Origin: Pochonia chlamydosporia 170
Lineage: Eukaryota; Ascomycota; Sordariomycetes; Hypocreales; Clavicipitaceae
Direction: 5' to 3'
Length of the DNA: 64,000 nucleotides
Assembly (NCBI RefSeq): GCF_001653235.2
Contig: NC_035793.1
Coordinates: 4,650,001 to 4,714,000, forward strand
The notes under the pieces were generated by a model. That model was not told where the DNA came from. It saw only the letters and a list, made by a program, of their open reading frames with translations, and made no database searches. Shown in pieces: positions 12,257 to 23,300 of this stretch. Numbering within the stretch: position 1 is the stretch's first letter; each line of letters begins with the position of its first letter. Position numbers and translations under genes: made by a program.

Positions 12257-12971
12257 ATGGTCCTCAGAATGTCGGTATACGCCATTGTGCTTAACATATT
12301 CCTATCCGGAAGTTTCGCAGAATTGATATCCTCTCCATCTACCACTCCAGCACCGGAACTTAAACACCGTGAACATGATTGTGTTGGAAAAGGTTCAGCC
12401 TGCGAGCCAAAAATGCAGCTTCACACTTTATGTTCGAGTATGGCGAAAGTGAACAGTGACCTGAATCAAGGGTGTCTCTGTGTCAATGGTTTTGTGCCCG
12501 CTTTGCAATTGTAAGAAATCTCACCGCCCTTCACAAATTTGTTCTACCTTACATGACGGGGCATTAACATGTTGGCATAGATGCGAGAATTGTAAACTCT
12601 CACAGAATGTCCCATTCTTTTACTCCGTGTCCATGGCTAGCCAGGATTGCTCAGATGCCGGTTACTCGATAGGAACGATGCCTACGCCTTTTCCAAGTTC
12701 GCTGGGAGCTCTCAAAACACCGACCAAGCTTCCGTCAACCTCGATCGTTTCTGTGTCGAAAACTACAACTTTAACTTCAACTTCAAGCAGAAATAGTAAA
12801 AGCACTGTGGCCTTAAGCATCCCGAATTATGTACCATCCCAGACTTTATACTCAGGTGACATGGGTGGCGATAGCGGTAGCGGTAGTGGTAGTGGTAGTG
12901 GTACATGCCGTCTGGCCATGAGTCGTCTAGCTTTGCTGATACCGTTTGTGACTATTGGGATCCTTTGCTAG
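12257..12971 (+). CDS. Small secreted Cys-rich protein, probably GPI-anchored
   Basis: Exons 12257-12510 and 12581-12971 give 214 aa. The start is the ATG in a strong CACCATGG context. Residues 1 to about 21 form a signal peptide (YAIVLNIFLSGSFA). The mature N-terminal part has eight cysteines (C42, C49, C59, C73, C75, C86, C89, C108) in a compact domain containing GCLCVNGF and LCENC. A Ser/Thr-rich stalk follows. Near the C-terminus comes a run of Ser-Gly pairs, and the protein ends in the hydrophobic tail RLALLIPFVTIGILC, as in GPI-attachment signals. The intron has GTAAGA and CATAG ends and joins the Cys motifs in frame. It is not a standard CFEM domain. A cell-wall or surface role is inferred from the layout; no function is known. 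Confidence 0.75.
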
Positions 12972-13620
12972 AGCTTTTAGCTATAATCAGCTGTGAAGGC
13001 CTTGAGGGGGTGGCGATATCGGAAGTATGTTCTTATAGCATTTGTCACAATACAGTTCTTCTCTGTAGTAGACTCGATTAGTTAATATTCGTCTAGGGTC
13101 TCGATTTGCAAACTGGATATCCCTAGTAGGATGTCACTTACGGTGATCGAGCAGGCACGGTTGCGGACGAGTCCGGGGCATTTGCAAATGACAATTACTG
13201 TTTAGCATAGTTTAATGTCCAGCAATACTCAGTTACACTTCCATTTAGAACATTATATATTTGGAGGAAACCGGAACAAATAAACAAGCACCACGCCCAG
13301 TTAGGATGTCGTCTAACCGATATCAAAAACGACGAGTCCTATCTACAGAGTGAGTCTCGTTCAAGGAGCCCGCTTCATGACACCGCTAACGTTGACGACC
13401 TTACCCAACCCCCGAGCAGCGTTTAATCCACATGTACTTCTTGCCGCGGTGGTCTTCAGTTTGGTATTTCCGCCAAAATCGGAGACAGAGATCGCATTAT
13501 CCTGAGTCTCACACAGCCCACAAGAAATCCCAAAGTTCTTCTGTGAACACGAAGAACCCTCGTGGAGCGAGTAACTCATAGAATATGTTGACGCAACCCA
13601 GATCACAAACCAACGTATCA
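12972..13620. other. Intergenic between convergent genes
   Basis: About 650 bp between two converging stop codons. The part 13361-13620 is open on the minus strand only if the last intron of the DUF6594 gene is retained. No separate gene seen. Confidence 0.5.
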
Positions 13621-14755
13621 TTACCCTTGTGGCGAAGTCCCAAGTTGCAGGAAGACAACCAAAACCGCCGAGTATCTGTGCGACACATACCACAAGTAAG
13701 TAAATGACTCTCTCAACATCGTTGCGATGGCATTCATACCCTGCAGTCGCGACAAGTATCTCAAACGGCCTTGCCAAAGTCCCCCAATTCAAAACAGCCA
13801 GAAAGACCACCAAAAACACTGTAATGACTTTTAGTTTCTGGGTCGTCTCGCCAATAGTCGCAAGAATCCACAAAGGAGTTATCAACATGATCACTGCTGT
13901 GGCGAAAATTCCCACCGTCATGAGACTATCAACTGGCTCGTCATTTACCTGCGTGACAGTACGATATACTGGCTGAGACTGCTCTCCCTTCTGTCGGTTC
14001 GCGAATACTCGTGCCAGGGGAAGAAGGACCCTCTGCTCGAACACCTGACGTACAGATGACTTTCTACCTGCTGTCATGGAGAAAAGGTCCTTGTGATGAA
14101 GGAACTGTACCTCCTTTGATTCAATGGGGCTATTCATATTGGAAAGCCAGGTTTTCATATTATGAATGTTTAGTTCTGGTGCTCGAGGTGCAGATTTAAG
14201 CTGCAGATATCGGCAAAGCAAGCTGTCTTTACCATTGTCAATGCAAGGTTAGCCAAGTTACGTTAAGAATGCTTACCATATCGGCACATCACTGCATAGA
14301 TTTTGTCTAGAATCTCTTTTCGCTTTGGCTGATCGCCTCGAAAGGTGCCATTGTCAATAGGGTCTTGTTCACGCTCGCTCCACAGGTTATCAAGCGCGTC
14401 CAACTCTTCTTCCAGCTCAGCGAGCTGATCTTGAAGCCTCAAAAGAACCCGGCAGTGCAATTTATCAAACCGCCGTAGTGCAAAGAAATCGTCAGATGAG
14501 GACACAAATTTGACAAACTCTTTGTAGCCGATGTATTTCCTGTGGTGTTCAGCGGGGTTCGTCAAGGGACTCAACCTTTTGTACACACCAAGGTTTCTTA
14601 TCAAGATCCTCTTGAGTCAATTCCTGCATCTCCATATCGGTCTCGCACATTTTATTCAGTATCGTGCCTACTCGACTTAACGTAGGGCCTGTAGACTCCG
14701 TATTTCTGAAATGGCCTGTCAATCGTACAACGTCGGCTGGAATTGCGTGCCGCAT
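13621..14755 (-). CDS. DUF6594-domain membrane protein
   Basis: Transcribed right to left; exons 14755-14589, 14539-14277, 14226-13740 and 13675-13621 give 323 aa. Conserved family blocks are EMQELTQEDLDKKPW joined across intron 1 to KYIGYKEF, then FDKLHCRVLLRLQDQL with a predicted coiled coil, then MCRY joined to DSLLCRYLQL. The C-terminal third holds about three membrane segments and spliced ends FEILVATAGYSAVLVVFLQL, the normal family ending. Introns are 49, 50 and 64 nt; the first donor is GTGTGT. Keeping the last intron stays open to 13361 and would replace the last hydrophobic segment with about 130 unrelated residues. The first 20 residues are less typical, so an extra upstream exon is possible. 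The function of DUF6594 proteins is unknown; they are common and variable in ascomycetes. Confidence 0.82.
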
Positions 14756-16891
14756 TTCGCGATATCCTCAGCTGCTTATTTCCTCAAGGCCCAACTTGGG
14801 TGGCAACCATAAGCATAAGGCTTGGCTCGACAGCCTCACTTTTTTGAGACAGCGATGAGAGAGAAGACACAACGAACCAATGGTTGGCCGCGAGATGGTG
14901 CGCTTCATGGGCTGAGTTGGACGCAGGTGTAACGTCAGGCACCACATTGGCAGACAGGTTGTCGGGCATTTACAATCAAAAAACTGAAACAGTAAACGAT
15001 CGGAAACCTGGGTTCTACTGAGGTTAGTTGCTTTGGGTTTTCCATGCACAACCTCACGGCTTAAACGGCAATCGGTTTTCTGTGAAGCAGTCTCATGCTT
15101 ACCATGAAATTTACGCCATTTACGCTACATTGACTTATACCCCAACCTCCTCAAGTGAGCCATTTTCAACGATGCCCGAGGTAAGATACTGGGTGATTGT
15201 CTGCCTTTCTATCTTTTCCCCTTCGTAACAAGAAATAGAGAAAAACTACCAGGACCAGGACGAGTGGCAAGGCCGCCACCGATGGGACTCGAGAACAGAG
15301 AAGGTCGGTAGGGCATCATGAAGAGAGTTTTGGCGGATGGGCCACAGGTGAACAGGCAGCTGGCGGATCTGCGACAGGCAGGATGGCGACAAGCAGTCCA
15401 TGGGCAGACCGACAATGGGAGAGCGGAGAAGGATGGGACGTAGGTAGGGATGTGGTGGTGGGAGTGACGACAATTCCGGCCCAGGACGTCGCCATTAACG
15501 AAGGGAGCTATATATTCGATGATGGCAGATATCAACTTTCAGGAGTGGTGACGGAACGACCAGACAATCCCCCGCCTGCAGATCCACGGCCTCGATCTGA
15601 TCCATCCGGGGATTGGAGTGAACCAGCTACGGAGAGACGACCAGCCATGGAGCAACGACGAGCTATGGAGAGACGCTGAACTACATCTTGCCAATTCCTG
15701 CGAGACGGTTGTTGATGCGTTGAAACCGTATACGCATGACTGAGTTTGTAGCCTTGACATTGAGGTTGGGAGTTGTTCCAAGAGAAGGTGTTGCTGTTTG
15801 CGTCTTATGGATGTTACTGGCGGCAGGCTGACTTTAACTTCATTCAAGTTATCTATTATAGAGGTCTCAAATAGTTGTCACATTCACTCACACATTGAAT
15901 TGAGACAGTCTGTAAGAGCAACAAGGCCATTCAATGTTGACTCTCACCTGTTGTAGACATTTTAAGCCGCACTCGCTTGTCTTCTCATGCCGGTTAGCAA
16001 TGAATGTGAAACATCTTAAACATAAATAAGAACATGAAGCCCTTTTCCCACTGATGTAGATCCTTTGGAGTGCGCGGACTTGTAGACAGTTGAAAGTCTT
16101 TGAGTTGCCATCTAGCCAAACTGACCGGTAACCGAAAACCGGCACAGGCGCGCCTAGGAAATGACCCCACACCCTGAAGCAACTTGTCAAATACATAGAA
16201 TCCAGGGAGATATTGAGGATTTGTGAATAAATGCTTGAGGAATTAAAGCGAAGTAACAAATGGCGACGGAACTGAGTCACTTCAATACCAGTCTTTCACA
16301 CTGGCAGATTTAATATCCGACGGGTCAACCTATCTGCGGGGCAGTGATTGTCACATTCAAGTATTTCTACACTAGCATATCCTATTCTATAATAGTTAAG
16401 TGCGTGATGTACAGTCTATATCCTACTAACTTACACATATCGCCACAAACAAGGCGAAAACACCCGGTGCTGTGTCACGAGTCCAAACACCATAACGCAG
16501 TCCTCGACGCCGAATATCCGAGCCCTTTGAATGACAACTACCTGTGATGAAATAGCGCAACACGGGTGAAGGACATTTTTTTTCCATCCTGAATTTTACT
16601 ATAAATATTGCGCTTCTCTCACCTCCTCGTTGACTCACCACGTACATACAACTCGGGACAAAAAGGCCCCACACTTCTCCGAACGCCGGCTCAAACTCGT
16701 CTTCCCGAAGTACCGCATTCCGCTCACTTCCAACCTCAAATATCCTCCTTAACCATCACAAACACACCATCTCACTCAATCCCTCTCACTCACCATTATA
16801 CACAACACACAAACTACAGCTCACAGCTCACATCCAAGCTCAACACACCTCCTCTACCCCTCTACCCCGCCCCCGCACTCACCCTCACACA
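14756..16891. other. Divergent intergenic region, 2.1 kb
   Basis: Separates the DUF6594 gene from the quinolinate phosphoribosyltransferase gene. ORFs here are under about 130 codons, overlap on both strands and show no domain. The last 250 bases are C/A-rich leader sequence before 16892. Confidence 0.45.
16600..16607 (+). promoter_or_regulatory. TATA-like element upstream of the QPRTase gene
   Basis: TATAAATA lies about 285 bp before the ATG and is followed by a long C/A/T-rich stretch free of G runs, typical of a fungal leader. The call is by position and composition only; the transcription start was not determined. Confidence 0.35.
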
Positions 16892-17865
16892 ATGGCATCA
16901 CAATCCACCAACGCAGCTCACCTCCTCCCATCCAGCTACAAAACCCAAATAACAGGCTGGCTCGCCGAAGACACCCCCTCCTTCGACTACGCCGGCTTCG
17001 TCGTCGGCGAGACCCCCCGCACGGCAACCCTCCTCGCCAAATCGCCCGGCATCCTCGCCGGCGCCCCCTTCTTCAGCGAAGTCTTCAGCCAGACCGGCTG
17101 CACCATCGAGTGGCACTACGCGGAGGGCACGCCCCTCGACCCAGCGTCCTCGCCGTCCGGCAAAATCAAGGTCGCTACCGTGACGGGTCCCGTGCGAAAC
17201 ATCCTCCTCGGTGAACGAGTTGCTCTTAATACGCTCGCGCGGTGCTCTGGCATCGCCACCGAGTCGCATCGGCTGGTTTCGCTAGTTCGCAAGGCTGGAT
17301 ATACGGGTATTCTGGCGGGTACGCGCAAGACCACACCGGGGTTTAGACTGGTTGAAAAGTATGGGATGTTGGTGGGCGGTGCGGACACGCACAGGATGGA
17401 TCTGAGCACCATGATTATGCTCAAGGATAATCATGTCTGGAGTAGGGGGAGCATTACGGATGCGGTGAAGGCGGCGAAGGCAGTGGGTGGATTTAGCGTC
17501 AAGGTGGAGGTCGAGGTGCAGAGTGAGAAGGAGGCGGATGAGGCGATTGCTGCGGGTGCGGATGTCGTCATGTTGGATAACTTTACGGGGGATGGGGTCA
17601 AGATTGCGGCGAGGTCGTTGAAGGAGCGCTGGCAGGGCAAGAGTTTCCTGTTGGAGGTTTCGGGTGGGTTGAGGAGTGATAATGTCGAAGCCTATGTTTG
17701 CAATGGTAAGTTGGTCGAGATCAACTGTTCATGTTTTACCTTTTCTTTTGTTCTTGCTACCATGTTGTCAGTCATGCTAACTTTTCAGACGTCGACATCA
17801 TCTCAACTAGTTCCATCCACCAGGGTGTACCGCACGTCGACTTTTCTCTCAAAATTGAACATTAA
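16892..17865 (+). CDS. BNA6: Quinolinate phosphoribosyltransferase (decarboxylating)
   Basis: Converts quinolinate plus PRPP to nicotinate mononucleotide, CO2 and pyrophosphate, the entry of the kynurenine pathway into NAD synthesis. Exons 16892-17705 and 17789-17865 give 296 aa, the normal length for the type II enzyme. Visible family motifs: [17 protein letters not shown], then [11 protein letters not shown] (the R-KT-PG-R active-site block), [30 protein letters not shown] and LEVSGG at the end of the barrel. The 83-nt intron (GTAAGT, TTTTCAG) joins EAYVCN to [20 protein letters not shown], the conserved C-terminus; reading through the intron would lose it. The protein lacks a targeting signal and should be cytosolic. 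The stop is only 156 bp from the stop of the facing copper amine oxidase gene. Confidence 0.95.
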
Positions 17866-17893
17866 TCGCTGGCACAAACATCGCTGGCACAAA
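17865..17893 (+). repeat. Two tandem 14-nt copies just after the QPRTase stop
   Basis: ATCGCTGGCACAAA occurs at 17865-17878 and again at 17880-17893, one base apart, starting at the last base of the stop codon. Probably a simple local duplication in the 3' UTR. Confidence 0.6.
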
Positions 17894-18021
17894 TAGACTG
17901 TAAATTATAACATCGTCTCTCTGTTACATTGGAAAATAGATGTATACATGTTTCGTAGCCTCAAGTCTTATGCATTCTGTCATTATGTCTTTACAATATC
18001 CTGCGTCTGAACACCACCAGC

Positions 18022-20317
18022 CTAGGCAACGTTTGCTCCTGCCGCCTTGGCATCAGCCCCGTTGTTCGATCCCTGGAGATGAGCAACCGGATCCTTCTGC
18101 ACGGAACCGCATCCGTTACCATTGGTCACGCCGTTCTTGCCACAGCACGGCACAAGCACGCTTGCCTCGTTCTTCTTGGAAGGAACGTCCAGGGCCGGGT
18201 TGGCTTCGAAAAAGTCGGTGGGGCGGAGATGAATCTGATACATTTCCATCGGCCTGGTTCATGTTAGCTTTTGTAACATGCAACGACAAGATATTCAACT
18301 CACATCACCGGCCAATCCTCGACTCGAGGGTTGTGCGTAAAGCCATATACTGGCCAGACAACAGGAGAGCTCTTCTGGCCATGGTTATCGCTACTTCCAT
18401 TAGTTCCATTAGAACCGTTCACCCCGTTTGGTTTACCCTCTTCTGTGAACCAATCTCCCCGGCGGACCATATCACCGACACCCCCTTCTTCGAATCGGCT
18501 TTGGTTAGTAAACTCTCCAGCAACCCAGAACTCTCCATCTCGGTAGCCAGTAACCCATGCATTGTGTTGAGCAAACTGTGCCCGCTGAGTATGGACACTC
18601 TCCTCGTCAGCCAGGATCATCTGAGTGGCGGGTGCAATAATCTTGTATGCTAGGTTCTTGCCTGAAATGGCGTTCTGCTTCTTCGGGTTCTCCATCTTCA
18701 TAGTACGATTATGACGAGGCTCTGCGTCCACATACGTGGCCTTGTCGACAACCTGGCGCCTGACCTCGTACAAATTACCGTGGGGGTTCGTCTTGGGGTT
18801 CTTCTTGACACCATGGCTTTCTTCAACAACGACCTGGTTGTCACGGTACGAGTCAATGGCAGGGTCGATTCGCGCGGCAAAGATGTGTTGATGGTTCTGG
18901 GCGAGAATACCCGGAGACACCACGTTACCATACTTGCTGGTCTTGCCCTCGTCAATGGCCACAACACTGACCATGCCAGTGGCTCGAGTCTCAAGAGTGA
19001 TGCCTCCCGCGAGGTCTAGTTTATATTGAAACAGGTATTCATAATTTGCCAATGTGCAAAGTTGCTGGACGACAAATTCTCGTGATCGAGCAACAATGGC
19101 ATTGTTGGTCCGGAAATTGGTGTGTTTCCAGAGAATACCATTATCTTGTTCATGGAGGCAAACAACCGACTTGGCAGGAGTGGGAGATCCATCAGGTGCA
19201 CTCAGCAGACCGTCGACATAATGAATAGCGCCAAGGCAGTCGCATCCCAGGGTCAGGTTATTAGCCATGCGACCAATGCCGCCATCGCCAAAGTCAAAAG
19301 CCTGCTTCCGGTGGAAAGGTGGTCGGGGGTCGCCGTAAGGAACAGTGAGCTCGGAGAAGCTGAGACGATAGAAGACGGGGCGATTCTCGTAGCACACATC
19401 GTGCAGGACGGCGCCTTCACGTGGAGTGAAGCCAAGGCGGAATCGCCACTTCTGCCACTCAATGAGTCCGTCCTCCTGGACGGAGAATGAGGCGCCCTCG
19501 GGTTGTACGACATTAAGGGGTTTCAAGTCGGTGCGCACGGGTTGGTCAAGCAGTTCAGGAACCCACTCTGCGGATTTGGCATTCTCAAACAGCTTTTTGG
19601 GTTTATCACCGCGAGGGGCAGGCTCCAGGCCATCTTCAGATCCACCAGTGGCCAGTCGATCTACTCGAATAATCTTCTTGGTAACCCAGTCCATGACAGG
19701 AATGATAGGGATGGGATAGCCATAGTGGTTTGTGTCCGGGTGATTTTTCCGAGCATCACGGGCAAACACCAGGCCCTGCATGATTCGAGGGTCATCCTCA
19801 TTGTCTGACGGGCCGTATGGCCATGGGTCAATCGTGATTTCGAAGCCCTCAGGCAGTTCAAACTCGGACATGGCATCCTTGAATAGGTCTGACGCCAAGC
19901 AATGATCGAAGAACTGAGTAAACTCATCACTACATCGCCGTTAGGAGTCATGTTGGCTCACAACGCAGAAATGACTTACGTGGTAAAGTATGGATGCCTG
20001 TTTGCAGCAGCAGTGTCACTGCTAACTACCTTTCCAGCATCAAGATCTACCACCGCCCTCACGGCCTCATGCTTTTCTGCCTTGATAAGATCATACTCGA
20101 CATGGGCCTGTCTGGCAGGGCGAGGTGTATCAGCTGTCAGGGTACCAGCATGTTCGGCCTCCAGATAAGGGATGAGGGTCTCCTTGCTTGGTTCCTCAAG
20201 GTTGATCTGTCGAAAGTAGACGGACTGAGAGCCACCGTACAGCTTGACGATGATGTCTCGTGCCTTTGTGAACTCGTCGACAGAGAGTTGGGTGAGAGGA
20301 TGAGGGGCAGTTGCCAT
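18022..20317 (-). CDS. Copper amine oxidase (topaquinone enzyme)
   Basis: Oxidises primary amines to aldehyde, ammonia and H2O2. Transcribed right to left; exons 20317-19980, 19929-18304 and 18253-18022 give 731 aa. The start at 20317 precedes APHPLTQLSVDEF, the usual family beginning; an in-frame ATG 9 codons upstream (20344) is the alternative. The cofactor tyrosine is Y409 in TLANYEY. The catalytic base is probably D325 in the block AFDFGDGGIGRMANN, which precedes TLGCDCLG. Copper ligands are H459 and H461 (NHQHIF) and probably H645 (THNPRVEDWP). The last intron (GTGAGT donor) joins EDWPVM to PMEMYQIHLRPTDFF, as in relatives. Oddities: an Asn/Gly/Ser-rich insert before H645 and a Cys/Gly-rich C-terminal tail (PCCGKNG). 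No signal peptide is seen; the last residues are not a clear PTS1. Substrate unknown. Confidence 0.93.
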
Positions 20318-23300
20318 TGTGGAGATGTTGGAGTTGACAGTCATGCAGCTTTGGGACTTGGATATTTGCCGGTTTCCGTTTTTACACTTTCGGGGCAGGT
20401 AAGATCGATATCCTCGGGACTTGTTCAATGTTGAAAACGAGTCGAGAGTTCAATAAGGAAGGTGCGAGGGAAGCAAGCATTTATGTAGCAGTCAAGTCAA
20501 GACGGAAGGAAGGAAATGCTAAAGCCGGCTCAGGGTCCAGAGTGTTAAACGGGTGGGGACTTGAAGACCATCTGGAAGGAGCCGATGGACAATAAAAAGA
20601 TGGAGCCGGTAACAAAAAGACGGTTTTAGTCGGCCGGCATCGCGGTTTCGATTCCACATCAGCCGCCCAGGGACCATTTTGCCGATTATCATTCTGGGCA
20701 TTGGACGCAGTCTAATTGTACATGCCGAGAATCGAATCAGAAACTTGGAGCGCGGGCTTTACCCAAATTGGGCATTGCCTGACCACGACGTGCAGAAAGC
20801 TGAACTGGTCCGCTCAGTGTTTACAGCAGGATACTTCGGTGTTTACAGCATGATACTGGTATGGGATGTGCCGGTCATGGTCAAAGAGAATGCTGGTGTT
20901 GACATGGCGAAATCATTTATCATTTCATCTGGACCAGCTCCATGATAACGAACATGATATACGATTGTTCATCCAACTCCATATCAGCAAACCGAGTTCT
21001 CCGTGCTTGGGTCAAAAGCGAGTAATATCAAACCAAGCTCTCAAAATATTACCCAAAACAACGAGGCAAACGCCACAACCAGTTTTGGCACTCTTCACGA
21101 TGCCCTGAATCCTAGTTGACGTCTTGACGTTTTGCTACCCCGCACTAAACGAATGTCCAAAGTGGGTGTCCGAGCATCCGCTTGCCGCGGGGACCGACTT
21201 TAAATGTCCGGCGCCGGAACCACAACGCCGCCACCGTGATTGCAGAGATCAATATCATATTGTTAGGTGCTGATAGTGCTGTCTCGTAATCAGTGCTGCG
21301 CGGCTGGCGCTTAGATGTCTCTGTTATCTATCCGAGCCTGCGATGTTGTACGTGTCAAGCATCCGGATAAATGGATGTGGTCTCTACGCCCTTTCCTCCG
21401 CCTTCTCGCACACGCACACGCCAACTTGGAATCCATGTAACCAATCAGTCCGACATATTGAAGCAGCACTTGTTCTTCAAAATACACATCCGAGCATTCT
21501 TGAGAATATTCAACGGCTGGCCTTTGTGCATTTACTATAACCCCCCAATGTTGCCAATCGTGCCCAAGTTCGTTCCAAAATCCACAGTATCTTGGCCAAA
21601 TCGAACTGGCCATGGGCCCAGCCGCCCTTCCGTGGCCACTCAGCCAATTGTGCGTGTCTCAATTATGTCGATATATGGCCAGTGGGTGAGCCGGAGGGTT
21701 TCACCTGACTAATACCACCTTTTAATTCCAGAATCAGCTGTCCAAAGAATTCGGTCGTAAAAATAAGCAAGGCAGGTAAACCCTGTGGCTATCCCTGTTG
21801 AAGCGGGCATGTGATTTTCATTTGCCAATATCGCAACTTGCATTCCAATGACACCAGTCTCAAGATATGACAGTTGCGCAACCGGTGCCACTTGTTGGGC
21901 TCGCGTGGGCTACTTCGGAGCAAGCGCGAGTATCGACAGAGAGCACTTTGAACTTTGAAGTCAGAAGCACAATGCCTATTCCTGTAATTGACCGCGGGCC
22001 AACATGGTCTCACCAGGTTGGACAATCACTGTCTCGTCTGTCCAACTCGGGGGTTACATCGTGGTCGCCAAAGCCAGGAACACAAAGTGTTGCCGGGCGT
22101 CGACATCTGAGTCTGAGACTGGCTGTCAGTGGCGATTGTTGTCCGTGCTGTTTGCAACATTCATGCACAAAGCCGGCACCTCGACCTACATTAAATGATT
22201 GTTGTTGATCCAGAAGCGTTGGGGAAGGTGAAAATGTATCAGATTCCCTCTTTAGACCAAATGCATCGCAGTGTTGCTGTTAACCCATCAGCAAGAGTGG
22301 GATATGAGCGGCATTGAACGGCAGCTTCGTTGACGAGGACGCAGAATGACGATATTCCTATGCCTACGATTAAAGCCACTTTGCAGCATTGTACGTGGCT
22401 TTCCAGCATAATGTGAGATGCAAAAGAGCCAAACATACGTGGACTCTTCGCGGATGGGTGTTTGCCCATGTCATGCAATATTACGGTTCGTCAGTTCGCA
22501 ACATGGCACAGGGGGAATGAGCCAAGGCATGAGCTATGGCAGAAGCCACACCTTGATTCAGGCCCCAGAATGTCACATTGTTCATTCATGTCCATGTGTA
22601 TTCCGCTAATGCAACATGGGATTGAACCACGATGCATTACGGAGTATGTATGCAGGCAGAAAGTTGGAGAATTTTGGCACATCTTGCGAGAAAACGGCCA
22701 AATGCAGCCATCACCAACAGAGCGGCAAGCCAACAATGGAGCCGATTGATCGCCAATGATCTTATCCTTGAACAATGCTTCAGCAAAAGGAATTCCGCAA
22801 AACGGCAGGTCTTGGCGTTCGTCTTACGTTCGAGCCACGAGTGTTTTCTGCCAAGAATGCTGTGACACCTGTAGGAAAAGTAGTTGCGTCAACTCTGTTG
22901 GGGTTTGTTTGAGGTGGTTGCATACCAGAAATAGCATCACCCCGAACCTCGCACTCCATGCGGACATGGTTGGGGACTTGGGGTAGCCAGGATCTTGAGG
23001 CTGGACAGCCACGGAGACTCAAATGGTGCTTCACCTCCTGGAACCAGGTGAGGATCATCAGCAGTAGAATCACGGATAAACCCGCCTGGCTTGGCGTCGC
23101 ATTATGATGATGGGACGGTGAAGCGCCATCCCGCAAGTCATCCAGCAAACACAGGTGTGATGTCGAATGTAACAGACGAAAGCGCCCAATCAAACAGGCC
23201 TCAATTTCTGACCGGGACACATTGAATAGGTTCAATGGTGAGGAAAGCAACGGACTCAGTCAAGGCTCGAGCCCTGCCACAGACACGACCAGCTCCGCTC

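Noticed and set aside
15383..15847. Overlapping ORFs of about 100 codons on both strands
   Set aside because: The DNA is GA/CT-rich and the translations are repetitive; no family or splice support.
22621..22650. GGTTCAATCCC on the minus strand as a possible tRNA T-arm
   Set aside because: The T-stem pairs, but no acceptor stem or A-box is found at the right distance.
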